From: Parashewanella spongiae
GTDB lineage: Bacteria > Pseudomonadota > Gammaproteobacteria > Enterobacterales > Shewanellaceae
Direction of reading: 5' to 3'
NCBI RefSeq assembly: GCF_004358345.1
Contig: NZ_CP037952.1
Span: forward strand, 3,596,001-3,660,000
DNA length: 64,000 bases
Shown: piece after piece, positions 18,701 to 26,688 of the stretch
How the letters are laid out: each line of letters starts with the position of its first letter
Position numbering within the stretch: the stretch's first letter is position 1
Program-made: the position numbers and the translations under genes
The notes under the pieces: model-generated
The model's database searches: none
The model's input: only the letters and a program-made list of their open reading frames with translations
What the model was told of the DNA's origin: nothing

Positions 18701-20079
18701 ATATTAATGGTGTGAATCAGGTTCAGGTGTATTTAATTGCAGCCACCGTGCTTTCATTTGTATTTAAAGCTGAGATATTGCTTAACGATACCAACTGTTG
18801 GCTGATGTTATGCAAAGTATTCAGTACCGCTAATGACCTATATCAATTATCAATTTCATTACCATCTGAAGAATTTTATACCCTTTGCCTAGCGGGAAAA
18901 GATTACGGTCAATATCTGAATGAGACCGTAATACCCCAAATAAAAACCATGAACACACTTAATTTTGGGCTGGTCATCAGAGGGATAGTCTTGCCAGTAA
19001 AGCACCCTACAACGTTAAATGCCGTGACGTTTAGTGTATCTACTGACAGTGTGAATACAAAAAAAGGGGTCACATTACGCATTGAACAACAATCACAACA
19101 AACTGATTGCCCCATGGTGCTTTTTTGTTATTGGTTCAGTTTAACCTTTGCCAACGTCCCTACACCTTACCATATTAGTCAAGCTCAAATGACGCTGCTC
19201 AATATTGATGAAGAAGTGATTGAGCTGCCCTTTCCTCAGTTAAGCCAAAGCAGTCCAAATAGTATCACTATTCGCAACTGGTCTGCCGATGAGCTTTCTT
19301 TGTTTATTGATACATTAAACAGTGACTTTCCAGTTGAGTTCACTGACAGCAATGAACAAAGTGTTGTCAGCACTTACGTTTCACAACGAAATAAGCTGTT
19401 GTCACAAAAACAAACGCCAAGAGCCACAAGCAACACGGAAGCACATCAGGAAAGTTGGCTTGATTTGGGCATCATTGAAAAGTCTGTACAAAAAGGCTTG
19501 CGCCTGACCTCGGAAGTCTGCCGCAGTCTCGTATATCACGCAGACTCTCTGAGCATTCCTACAATAAAAGCGCTCGTTGAGAAGTATTCGTTCTGCGACA
19601 TACCTAGCCAATTAAGAGAAAGATTAAGTTCATCCGTGCAGTACCAAAATATATCGCTCGCTTCATGGCATCACGATGGGGCAGCGACGAATGACACGAC
19701 GCAAGAGCTTGAGCCTATGGATACGAGTGTCAGCAAAGGTGATGAAGATGAGGCTGTGTTGTCTTTTATGGAGGACAATACCTTTTGGAGTACGGCCTCG
19801 TTAAGTAAGGATAATCAGCCTGTGCAATTAACTGAGTCTGATGATGCATGGTTCAGCTGTCTATTCGAAGGTTTACCGTTTGAAGCAAACTCAGCCTCAA
19901 TTTTAGATAAGCCTAAACTGGATACCGAAGACGTTAAGATGTTGTTAGCTCGTGTTGAGGAGTTCATCCTCTCAGAATTAACAATTATGCTGAGCAGAAT
20001 AAGTAGTGATGTTGATAGTACGTTAATCAAACAACTTGAAGCATCTTATATTCAGCAACAAACCACGTTATATTCTTAA
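15748..20079 (+). CDS. Giant protein with fourteen 41-residue helical repeats, paralogue 1
   Basis: The 1443-aa protein belongs to no family I recognise. The N-terminus (1-50) is Ser/Thr-rich with a bipartite basic segment (KKPNRKR at 25-31, PKK at 42-44). Residues about 155-730 are 14 repeats of 41 aa (123 bp) with consensus LP.FKSLSSIFNGRGLPDE..M.RFIKLLELPQLQE.GRLS. Each reads as two helices joined at GLPDE, suggesting an alpha-solenoid. A unique C-terminal 700 residues follow, with an acidic tail. There is no signal peptide or membrane segment. The start at 15748 has AAAAAAGG at 8 bases; an in-frame TTG at 15661 is upstream. Repeat length recalls the 42-aa SKWP repeats of plant-pathogen effectors, but that link is only a guess. 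Confidence 0.85.
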   Translation: MALTSTSNATSSSMYDTPSTSNNPKKPNRKRVSTNNKGQPAPKKLCITTPSSKCYLVSQDNKLPEELQLAMNSKGIQVKSAFTKLLSKVEIESEAQLAQYSSKLTLFFKKIADAKVKDTSFFTSMIRSQSKIKTFFDFSTEHIVQVAKTQPMKTLSSIFSRRGLPDEAEIERFINLLKIPQLQEGDRLNLPLLKSMSSMLIGRGLPDSASITRFIELLKLPQLQENGRLSLPLFKSLSSIFHGCGLPNNEEMARFIALLELPQLQKGGTLKLPLLKSLSSILNGHGLPDGVAVTRLVKLLKLPQLQQNGKLSIPLLKSLSSILSGFGLPDEADITRYVDLLKLPQLQEGGTLNLPLFKSLSSILNGSGLPDEAAIKRFFLLLELPQLQEEDGTLSLPRFKSLSSILNGSGLPNEAAMKRFNKLLELPQLQEDGRLSLPLFKSLSSIFHGCGLPDEKTMARFIKLLELPQLQEDGKLSLPLLKSLSSIFNGRGLPEEAEMTLFIKLLEIPQLQESERLNLPLFKSISSIFNGRGLPDEAAMTLFNKLLELPQLQEGGRLSLPLFKSLSSIFNGRGLPDEAVIARFIKLLELPQLQEDGKLNLPLFKSLSSIFNSLGLPNEATMKRFMELLKTPQLQEGGRLSLPLFKSLSSIFNGRGLPDETDIKCFIKLLKLPQLQVDGRLSLQLFKPLSSIFNYRGLPDEMAMTHFIKLLKLPQLHNNGRLNLPLYKLLLVKMMSRPDKADGWFCLLEHPMLQKKGQIHYLRLACVFAVFPLPPKLGEVTHLLSLLSIDGQPDDQLLQLCSQEWKQSSLLAVETAFSCLPIAEMIFHFRDNHSDELTSIKALALAIKGEPELINKLDNHCSLSSKKITGLSSPCVIESHQGILIALGKICFVNGQLGLKLFFANAPCPERSHFLSAEEVKESSYWERLLSQPINKTILSCALDLKGQSHESVSHYFHFCRATRSCPTSTQWVNVLYPIVLKGVDINGVNQVQVYLIAATVLSFVFKAEILLNDTNCWLMLCKVFSTANDLYQLSISLPSEEFYTLCLAGKDYGQYLNETVIPQIKTMNTLNFGLVIRGIVLPVKHPTTLNAVTFSVSTDSVNTKKGVTLRIEQQSQQTDCPMVLFCYWFSLTFANVPTPYHISQAQMTLLNIDEEVIELPFPQLSQSSPNSITIRNWSADELSLFIDTLNSDFPVEFTDSNEQSVVSTYVSQRNKLLSQKQTPRATSNTEAHQESWLDLGIIEKSVQKGLRLTSEVCRSLVYHADSLSIPTIKALVEKYSFCDIPSQLRERLSSSVQYQNISLASWHHDGAATNDTTQELEPMDTSVSKGDEDEAVLSFMEDNTFWSTASLSKDNQPVQLTESDDAWFSCLFEGLPFEANSASILDKPKLDTEDVKMLLARVEEFILSELTIMLSRISSDVDSTLIKQLEASYIQQQTTLYS
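16201..17935 (+). repeat. Coding tandem repeat, 14 units of 123 bp
   Basis: Successive GGCCTGCCTGAC-type segments recur every 123 bp (for example 16240 and 16363), encoding the 41-aa repeats of giant protein 1. One unit carries an extra codon (EEDG). Long open frames on the minus strand here are by-products of the repeats. Confidence 0.9.
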
Positions 20080-20093
20080 AAATGCTGTTATAA

Positions 20094-20258
20094 GGGACGT
20101 GGCGGAAGAATGTATACCAATTTTATCGTCACTCCTGCGAACGCAGGAGTCCAGAGTCTTTGGTTAATTTGGGCACAAGTCGCTGGATATCTGCGTTCGC
20201 AGGTATGACAAATTAAGCGTTGAAATTTAAATTGGTATTATTTGAACTGCGACATCCC
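20094..20258 (+). repeat. MITE family G, copy 2
   Basis: The 165-bp element is nearly identical to copy 1 (one difference seen: GATATC versus GATACC in the second hairpin). It is flanked by TAA at 20091-20093 and 20259-20261. It begins 14 bp after the stop of giant gene 1, and its hairpins could act as that gene's terminator. Confidence 0.85.
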
Positions 20259-20264
20259 TAAGTG

Positions 20265-20509
20265 AGGACGAGCTAAAGGATTTCAGTACAAGGCGCAAGT
20301 TTGAAGTACTATATGCCCTAACGGCCGCCATACAAAGCTGGCGTTCAACGCACTTCGTGCTTTTGTCGGGATAATTCAAAAACTTGTAGCGTAGTAATGT
20401 AATAACGACAGTTTTGTATGTCGGTAATAACTATGTCTTCATCAATTTCATTTGTACTTTGAACACATACATAGTTTTGAGCAGGGAATTTAATTACTGT
20501 AATTGGTAT
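20265..20509 (+). repeat. Repeat family B, copy 3 (left end lost)
   Basis: From 20270 it matches 15260-15667 almost base for base, but without the nested family G element. The left inverted end is missing and replaced by the junction with MITE G copy 2. It is part of the duplicated promoter segment of the second giant gene. Confidence 0.8.
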
Positions 20510-20964
20510 TACGGCTTGAGTTCAAGAGGGAGGCTTTATATAAACTCAAAAACATCTGTACTTATCTGTCCTTAAAAAAGGTAATAAACATGGCACTCAC
20601 CTCCACTTCAAATGCTACTTCCAGTTCCATGTATGACACCCCTTCGACCTCAAATAACCCTAAGAAGCCAAACCGTAAGAGAGTGAGTACTAATAATAAA
20701 GGCCAACCTGCTCCTAAAAAATTGTGTATCACAACCCCGTCGAGTAAATGTTATTTAGTTTCGCAGGATAATAAGCTACCTGAAGAACTTCAGCTAGCAA
20801 TGAATAGCAAAGGCATTCAAGTTAAATCTGCATTCACAAAGTTATTATCTAAAGTCGAGATTGAGTCCGAAGCGCAACTAGCTCAGTACAGTAGTAAACT
20901 AACACTTTTCTTCAAAAAAATAGCCGATGCTAAGGTAAAAGATACCAGCTTTTTTACCAGCATG
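20270..20964 (+). repeat. Segmental duplication of 15260-16122
   Basis: The segment covers family B, the promoter, the ribosome site and the first 125 codons. By eye it is identical to 15260-16122 apart from the 168 bp gained by MITE insertion in the other copy and one base (T at 15684, G at 20526). Identity stops abruptly at the codon after FFTSM. Confidence 0.85.
20516..20544 (+). promoter_or_regulatory. Sigma-70-type promoter of giant gene 2
   Basis: The boxes TTGAGT (20516-20521) and TATAAA (20539-20544) have the same 17-bp spacing as before giant gene 1. Confidence 0.6.
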
Positions 20965-23900
20965 GTTGATGCACTACATAAGATTGAAACATTCTTTAAC
21001 TTCAATGATAAACACATTGTTCAGATAGCGGAAACCCAACCAATAAAATCACTGTCATCTATATTTCATAGACTCGGTCTGCCTTATGAATGTGAAATAG
21101 AACGTTTTAATAAGCTGCTAACAATGTCGCCGCTTCAGGAGGGTGGCACATTAAGTCTGCCGCGGCTCAAATCCATGTCATCGATATTTAATGGCCGAGG
21201 TCTGCCTGACAAATCGGAGGTTGAGCGCTTTTTTAAACTGTTGAAATTGCCGCAACTGCATGTGGGTGACAGATTAAGTCTGCCGCTGCTCAAATCCTTA
21301 TCGTCGATATTTAACGGCTGCGGCCTGCCTGGCGAAGCAGAAATGACTCGCTTTATTGAGTTGCTGGAACTGCCACAGCTGCAAGAAGGCGGCAGATTAA
21401 GCCTGCCGCTGTTAAAATCCCTGTCTTCGATATTTAACGGCCGCGGCTTGTCTGACGAAGTGGCAATAGTGCGTTTTATTGAGCTGCTGAAACTGCCACA
21501 ACTTCAGGACGGCGACAGATTGAGCCTGCCGTTGCTAAAATCCCTGTCGTCGATATTTCAAAGCCGTGGTCTGCCTGACGAAGCAGCGATGACGCGCTTT
21601 ATTAAGCTACTGCAACTGCCGCAGCTGCAGGAGGGCGGCAGATTAAGACTGCCGCTGTTCAAATCTCTGTCGTCGATATTTAGGGGGCAAGGTCTACCTG
21701 ACGAATTTGAAGTGCCCCGCTTTATTGAGCTGTTGGAACTGCCGAAGATGCAGGTGGATGGCAGACTTAGCCTGCCGTTGTTCAAATCCCTGTCGTCGAT
21801 ATTTAATGGCCGCGGTCTGCCTGACAAAACGGCGATAACACGCTTTAATAAGTTGCTGGAACAGCCGCAGCTTCAGGAGGAGGGGAGATTAAATCTGCCG
21901 TTGTTTAAATCTCTATCGTCGATATTTTGTGGCTGCGGCCTGCCTGATGAAGAGGCATTCGCGCATTTTATTGAACTCCTGCAACTGCCGCAGCTGCAGG
22001 AGGGCGGCAAATTAAGTCTGCCGCGACTTAAATCCCTGTCGTCGATATTTACTCGTCGCGGCCTGCCTGACAAATTGGCAATGGTGCGATTTATTGAGCT
22101 TCTGAATCTGCCGCAACTGCAGGAGGATGGAAGATTAAGTCTGCCGCTGCTCAAATCCCTGTCGTCGATATTTAGTGGCCAAGGTCTGCCTGATGAATCG
22201 GAGATGGCGCGCTTTATAGAGCTGTTGGAACTGCCGCAACTGCAGGAGAAAGGCAAATTAAGTCTGCCATTGCTCAAATCTATGTCGTCGATACTTGCTC
22301 GTCGTGGACTGCCTGACGAAGTGGCAATGGCGCACTTTATAGAGCTTCTGGAACTTCCGCAGCTGCATGAGGACGGCAGATTGAACTTCCCACTGTTCAA
22401 ATCCTTGTCGTCGATATTTCATGGACGCGGCTTGCCTGACGAAGCGTTAATTGCACGCATTATTGAGTTGCTAAAACTACCGCAACTGCAGGAGGGTGGC
22501 AGATTCAATCTGCCCTTGTATAGGTTGTTATTAGTTAAAGTGATGAACCGACCTGATGATGCCGATGGCTGGTTTTCCTCGCTTGAACACCCTGCGCTGA
22601 AACAAAACGGTCGGTTCCATCTTCTCAGATTAGCTTGTGTCTTTGCGGTTTTCTCGTTGCCGCCTGCAGAGGATGAGGTGACTAAGCTGCTGTCTTTATT
22701 AAGTATTGATGGTAAACCTGACGATCAACTACTGCAACTCTGCATTCAGGAGTGGAAACAGTCATCTCTTTTAGCCGTAAAAGAGGCTTTTTCCTGCTCA
22801 CCTTTCTCCAAACTGCTCACTCACTTTCGCGATAGCGATGATGAGCTAACATCGCTAAAAGCGCTGGCATTGGCCATTAAAGGTGAGCCTGAGATGCTGA
22901 AAAAATTGCGTTACTACTGCTCGTTGAGCACGAAAAAAATAACGGGATTGACGTTCCCATGCGTAATAGAAAGCCATCAAGGGATATTGAACGCGCTCGG
23001 TAAAATCAGTTTCGCCAACGGTCAGCTGGGATTAAAATTGTTCTTTGCAAATGCGCCTTACCCAGAGGGAAGCCGCCCTATGATCGCTAAGAAAGTGAGT
23101 AAATATTCCTATTGGGCACGATTGCTAAGTCAGCCAATCAATAAAACCATTCTGTCCAGTGCACTCGATTTGAAAAGCCAGAACCATGAGAGTGTAAGCC
23201 ATTACTTCCGTTTTTGCAGGGTAACTCGCTCACGTCCCACACCAGAACAATGGGATAAGGCATTGTATCCGATCGTCCTAAAGGGCGTTGAGGATGAAAA
23301 TGTGAACCAGATTCAGGCGTATTTAATTGCAGCCTGCCTGCTTTCATCTACGCCTGAAACTAAGAGATTGATTAAAGATATCAACTGTTGCCGGGTGTTA
23401 TGTCAAGTGTTCAGTACCGCTAATGACCTATATCAGTTATCAAGGTCATTATCAGCTAAGAAATTTCATACCCTTTGCCTAGCAGGGAAAGATTACAGTC
23501 AGTATTTAAACACGGCCGCAAAACCCAAAGTAAAAACCATGAACACACTGAATTTTGGGTTGGTCACCAGAGGGTTAGTCTTGCCAGTAAAATATCCTAC
23601 AACATTAAATGCCGTGGCGTTTAGTGTATCTACCAACAGTGTGGATACAGATAAAGGGGTCACATTATGCATTGATACACTAGCAAAAAAAACAGATTGC
23701 CCCATGGTACTTTTTTGTTATTGGTTCAGCTTATCCTTTGCCAGCGCCCCGACTCCTTACCATATTAGTCAAGATCATATGTCGTTGCTCAATATTGATG
23801 AGGAAGTGATTGAGCTGCCCTTTCCTCAGTTAAGCCGAAGTAGCCCAAGTAGTTCAAGTAGTTCAAGTAGTTCAAGTAGTTCAAGTAGTATCACTATTCG

Positions 23901-24753
23901 TAACTGGTCTGCCGATGAGCTTTCTTTGTTTATTGAGACATTAAGCAGTGACATTCCAATTGAGTTCAATGACAGAAATGAACAAAGCCTTGTCAGTACT
24001 TACGTTACACGACGAGAAGAACGGTTATCACAAAAGCAAGTGCCAAGCGCCACAGGCAACACGGAGGCACAGCAGGAAAGTTGGCTTGACTTGGCCTTCA
24101 TTGAAAAGTGTGTACAAAAAGGCTTGCGCCTGAACCAGAAAGTCCGCCGCAATCTTGTGTATTATGCAGACTCTCTGAGCACTCCTACAATAAAAGCGCT
24201 CGTTGAGAAGTATTCGTTCTGCGACATACCTAGCCAATTAAGAGAAAGATTAAGTTCATCCGTGCAGTACCAAAATATATCGCTCGCTTCATGGCATCAG
24301 GATGGTGCAACGACGAATAACACGGCGCAAGAGCCTGAGTCTATGGAAACGAGCGTCAACCAAGATGGTGAAGATGAGGCTTTGTTGTCTTTTATGGAAG
24401 ACGATACCTTTTGGAGTACGGCCTCGTTAAGTAAGGTTAATCATCCTAGACAATGGAATGAGTTTGATGGGGAATGGGTCAGCAGTTTATTTGTAGGTTT
24501 ATCGCCAGAAGCAAGCCCTAACCCACTTTTAGACAAGCCTCAACTGGAAACAGAAGACGTTGAGATGCTGTTAGCTAGTATAGATGAGTTCACCCTATCA
24601 GAGTTAACAGTTATGATGAGCAGAATAAGCAGTGATGTCGATAGTAGGTTAGTTAAACAACTAGATAATGCATATGATATCCAGCAAAAAACCATTTCAC
24701 TTAAAAATGCCGAAAATCATGAGGACGAGCGCTCCGTTATGGATTATTTGTGA
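20590..24753 (+). CDS. Giant protein with twelve 41-residue helical repeats, paralogue 2
   Basis: The 1387-aa paralogue of the 15748-20079 product has the same first 125 residues, including the basic bipartite segment. It then has 12 repeats of 41 aa in a different order, followed by a related C-terminal region. A serine run (about residues 1087-1101) encoded by a 9-bp microsatellite and a longer C-terminal tail are specific to this copy. No enzymatic motif is recognised. The start at 20590 is chosen as for paralogue 1. Both genes are co-oriented, and each has its own promoter. Confidence 0.85.
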   Translation: MALTSTSNATSSSMYDTPSTSNNPKKPNRKRVSTNNKGQPAPKKLCITTPSSKCYLVSQDNKLPEELQLAMNSKGIQVKSAFTKLLSKVEIESEAQLAQYSSKLTLFFKKIADAKVKDTSFFTSMVDALHKIETFFNFNDKHIVQIAETQPIKSLSSIFHRLGLPYECEIERFNKLLTMSPLQEGGTLSLPRLKSMSSIFNGRGLPDKSEVERFFKLLKLPQLHVGDRLSLPLLKSLSSIFNGCGLPGEAEMTRFIELLELPQLQEGGRLSLPLLKSLSSIFNGRGLSDEVAIVRFIELLKLPQLQDGDRLSLPLLKSLSSIFQSRGLPDEAAMTRFIKLLQLPQLQEGGRLRLPLFKSLSSIFRGQGLPDEFEVPRFIELLELPKMQVDGRLSLPLFKSLSSIFNGRGLPDKTAITRFNKLLEQPQLQEEGRLNLPLFKSLSSIFCGCGLPDEEAFAHFIELLQLPQLQEGGKLSLPRLKSLSSIFTRRGLPDKLAMVRFIELLNLPQLQEDGRLSLPLLKSLSSIFSGQGLPDESEMARFIELLELPQLQEKGKLSLPLLKSMSSILARRGLPDEVAMAHFIELLELPQLHEDGRLNFPLFKSLSSIFHGRGLPDEALIARIIELLKLPQLQEGGRFNLPLYRLLLVKVMNRPDDADGWFSSLEHPALKQNGRFHLLRLACVFAVFSLPPAEDEVTKLLSLLSIDGKPDDQLLQLCIQEWKQSSLLAVKEAFSCSPFSKLLTHFRDSDDELTSLKALALAIKGEPEMLKKLRYYCSLSTKKITGLTFPCVIESHQGILNALGKISFANGQLGLKLFFANAPYPEGSRPMIAKKVSKYSYWARLLSQPINKTILSSALDLKSQNHESVSHYFRFCRVTRSRPTPEQWDKALYPIVLKGVEDENVNQIQAYLIAACLLSSTPETKRLIKDINCCRVLCQVFSTANDLYQLSRSLSAKKFHTLCLAGKDYSQYLNTAAKPKVKTMNTLNFGLVTRGLVLPVKYPTTLNAVAFSVSTNSVDTDKGVTLCIDTLAKKTDCPMVLFCYWFSLSFASAPTPYHISQDHMSLLNIDEEVIELPFPQLSRSSPSSSSSSSSSSSSSSITIRNWSADELSLFIETLSSDIPIEFNDRNEQSLVSTYVTRREERLSQKQVPSATGNTEAQQESWLDLAFIEKCVQKGLRLNQKVRRNLVYYADSLSTPTIKALVEKYSFCDIPSQLRERLSSSVQYQNISLASWHQDGATTNNTAQEPESMETSVNQDGEDEALLSFMEDDTFWSTASLSKVNHPRQWNEFDGEWVSSLFVGLSPEASPNPLLDKPQLETEDVEMLLASIDEFTLSELTVMMSRISSDVDSRLVKQLDNAYDIQQKTISLKNAENHEDERSVMDYL
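21050..22515 (+). repeat. Coding tandem repeat, 12 units of 123 bp
   Basis: These units encode the 41-aa repeats of giant protein 2. They are of the same family as 16201-17935 but not collinear with it, indicating turnover of repeat units after the duplication. Confidence 0.85.
23846..23889 (+). repeat. In-frame 9-bp microsatellite coding for serine
   Basis: AGTTCAAGT is repeated perfectly four times at 23851-23886, with partial copies on both sides. The tract is absent from the homologous site in giant gene 1 (about 19255-19265). Since 9 is a multiple of 3, length changes would not shift the frame. Confidence 0.85.
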
Positions 24754-24821
24754 TTACACGTTATCTCAACATTCATAACATCAAGGTGATCGTTTTCTGG
24801 ATAAATTTACCTGATTACCCA

Positions 24822-24880
24822 TTTTGTACTGAAAACCTTTATCTCTTGCTGAGTGAGAGATTAATTACTGTAATTGGTAT
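24822..24880 (-). repeat. Repeat family B fragment, copy 4
   Basis: Only one end of the family is present, terminating in TTAATTACTGTAATTGGTAT. The stretch 24754-24821 between the giant gene stop and this fragment shows nothing I can name. Confidence 0.65.
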
Positions 24881-24904
24881 AATTCTGAGTTTTCCAGCAT
24901 AAAC

Positions 24905-25041
24905 CTAAAAACATCAGTTGAACGCTGAGTATATGAGTAACTGTTTGTGCAATACGATGATTTTATTATCATGGTTTTCACCCAATGAGTGAAGTGCTCT
25001 ACGCTCACAAGCTTGCTAAAATAGCTGCTATCTGCGTTGTA
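24905..25041 (+). repeat. MITE family D, copy 2 (truncated)
   Basis: It begins with the family end CCTAAAAACATCAGTTGAAC and matches 41990-42125, then stops after TGCGTTGTAA where a family F element begins. Confidence 0.7.
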
Positions 25042-25045
25042 ATTG

Positions 25046-25231
25046 CTTAAGGAAAGTTACAGAAAAAAGTATACCGATGAGTTCTCGCCACTCCAGCTCA
25101 AGCTGGAAACGAAGTAACGACAGCTTTGCATGTCGGTAGTCTAGTGCCTTTGCTTTTTTCTATAAAAGTCACTGGATACCAGCCTTCGCTGGCATGACAA
25201 AGATTGGTACTTTATAAATCGCTAAAACCCT
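25046..25231 (-). repeat. Hairpin repeat element family F, copy 2
   Basis: This is the reverse complement of the element at 3000-3184, with the same two hairpins and the shared CGACA/TGTCG module at 25118-25135. It abuts the next element, separated only by TA. Confidence 0.65.
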
Positions 25232-25233
25232 AG

Positions 25234-25546
25234 GGTCTGTTGATCTTTCAGGATTAAATTTTGTGCTATTTGAGCATTTATCTGTTCAAGGCGTGAGCAG
25301 TGATGCTTAGCCATCTAAGTGAGCTTGTCACAACACAGAACAGTGAATGCTCAAAAGCATCGAAAAAAGAGAGAGCGTAAATTGGTCGCTCTTTCTAAAT
25401 AAAAGGTGCTGCGTTATCGTTTTCTTATTTGGAAACGAAGTAACGACAGTTTTGTATGTCGATAATAACCAAACCTCACAAACTCTGCCTTGCATAAAAT
25501 AACCAATTTATCGCTGCAAAAACAATCACGAAAGATCAACAGACCC
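25234..25546 (-). repeat. MITE family M1, uninterrupted 313-bp copy
   Basis: The ends are GGGTCTGTTGATCTTTC and its inverse GAAAGATCAACAGACCC, with TA on both sides (25232-25233, 25547-25548). It is in reverse orientation to the copies at 39672-40222 and 41728-42280 and, unlike them, has no nested insertion. It ends 9 bp from the flhB stop. It has no coding capacity and is probably moved by a transposase encoded elsewhere. Confidence 0.85.
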
Positions 25547-25555
25547 TAAGACCAT

Positions 25556-26686
25556 TTAATGCTTTAATTCATCTGGTATCGGCTGCTCTAGTGGAATAGG
25601 TGTCGGTTTACGCCCTTTCCCGCCTTGGAATTGACGTAATTGAAATACGTAAGCTAACACCTGAGCTACAGCCGTGAATAAACCGTCAGGGATTTGTTGA
25701 TCTACTTTAGTCGTGTAATAAATAGCTCTTGATAATGGTGGAGCTGAAACGATGCTTACATCATGATTGCGAGCAATTTCACGAATTTTGAATGCAATAT
25801 CATCCACTCCTTTTGCTACAACATATGGAGCTATTGCTTTGTCGGCATCGTACTTAACTGCTACAGCGTAGTGCTCAGGGTTAACTACAATTACATCAGC
25901 ATTTGGTACCTCAGCCATCATCTTACGTTGAGAAATTTCTCGCTGTAACTGTCTAACGCGGCCTTTTACTTCTGGTTTACCTTCGGTATCTTTATATTCA
26001 TCTTTAACTTCTTGTTTTGTCATTTTTAGTTGCTTGTTGTGGTTCCACAACTGAAATGGCACATCAATAACGACAATCAATAAAGTAGCACTGCACAAAA
26101 CAATAAACATCCAAACCAGCATATCTAAGGTTTCGTAGACATTCGCCGGTAAATGAGATGTCGATAACTGCATGATATCGTCGAAATAAAAACTCAATAA
26201 GACATAGGCAGAAATAGCAATCACTAAAAATTTAGCTATACCTTTCGTCAGTTCAATCAATGCTTGAACACCAAACATGCGTTTAAATCCGGCCATAGGG
26301 CTTAACTTACTGGCTTTAGGCATCATAGCCTTAGTCGAGAATGACATACCACCGAGCACGACATTACCAAGAAAAGCCACAACAGCAATCAAGCAAACAA
26401 TACTAAACACGGGCCACATGATCTCCGTTGCCACAACACCCCACACTCGTAACATTGCATCGGTATCATAAATTTCAACTCGATCCATAGTGAAAACTTT
26501 AGTCATCATCCTATTTAGGCTCTCTGCTAATGCAGGACCAATTAGAGCGAACGACACCGCGGCAGCCAACAAAACCGCTGATGTGCCTAATTCTTTTGAT
26601 CGTGCAACCTGCCCTTTTTCCCTTGCCTGTTGCAGCCGTCTGGCGGTGGGGGATTCGGTGCGTTCTTGACCAGTATCTTCAGCCAT
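25556..26686 (-). CDS. flhB: Flagellar export switch protein FlhB
   Basis: The 376-aa export-gate protein switches substrate class after hook completion. Four membrane segments (about 30-210) are followed by a cytoplasmic autocleavage domain. The cleavage motif reads NPEH (VIVVNPEHYAVAVKYD) rather than the common NPTH; the Asn and Pro of the scissile bond are kept. It starts 2 bp after fliR. flhA would be expected next, but it lies 12 kb away beyond the inserted block. Confidence 0.95.
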   Translation of the reverse strand: MAEDTGQERTESPTARRLQQAREKGQVARSKELGTSAVLLAAAVSFALIGPALAESLNRMMTKVFTMDRVEIYDTDAMLRVWGVVATEIMWPVFSIVCLIAVVAFLGNVVLGGMSFSTKAMMPKASKLSPMAGFKRMFGVQALIELTKGIAKFLVIAISAYVLLSFYFDDIMQLSTSHLPANVYETLDMLVWMFIVLCSATLLIVVIDVPFQLWNHNKQLKMTKQEVKDEYKDTEGKPEVKGRVRQLQREISQRKMMAEVPNADVIVVNPEHYAVAVKYDADKAIAPYVVAKGVDDIAFKIREIARNHDVSIVSAPPLSRAIYYTTKVDQQIPDGLFTAVAQVLAYVFQLRQFQGGKGRKPTPIPLEQPIPDELKH

Positions 26687-26688
26687 TG

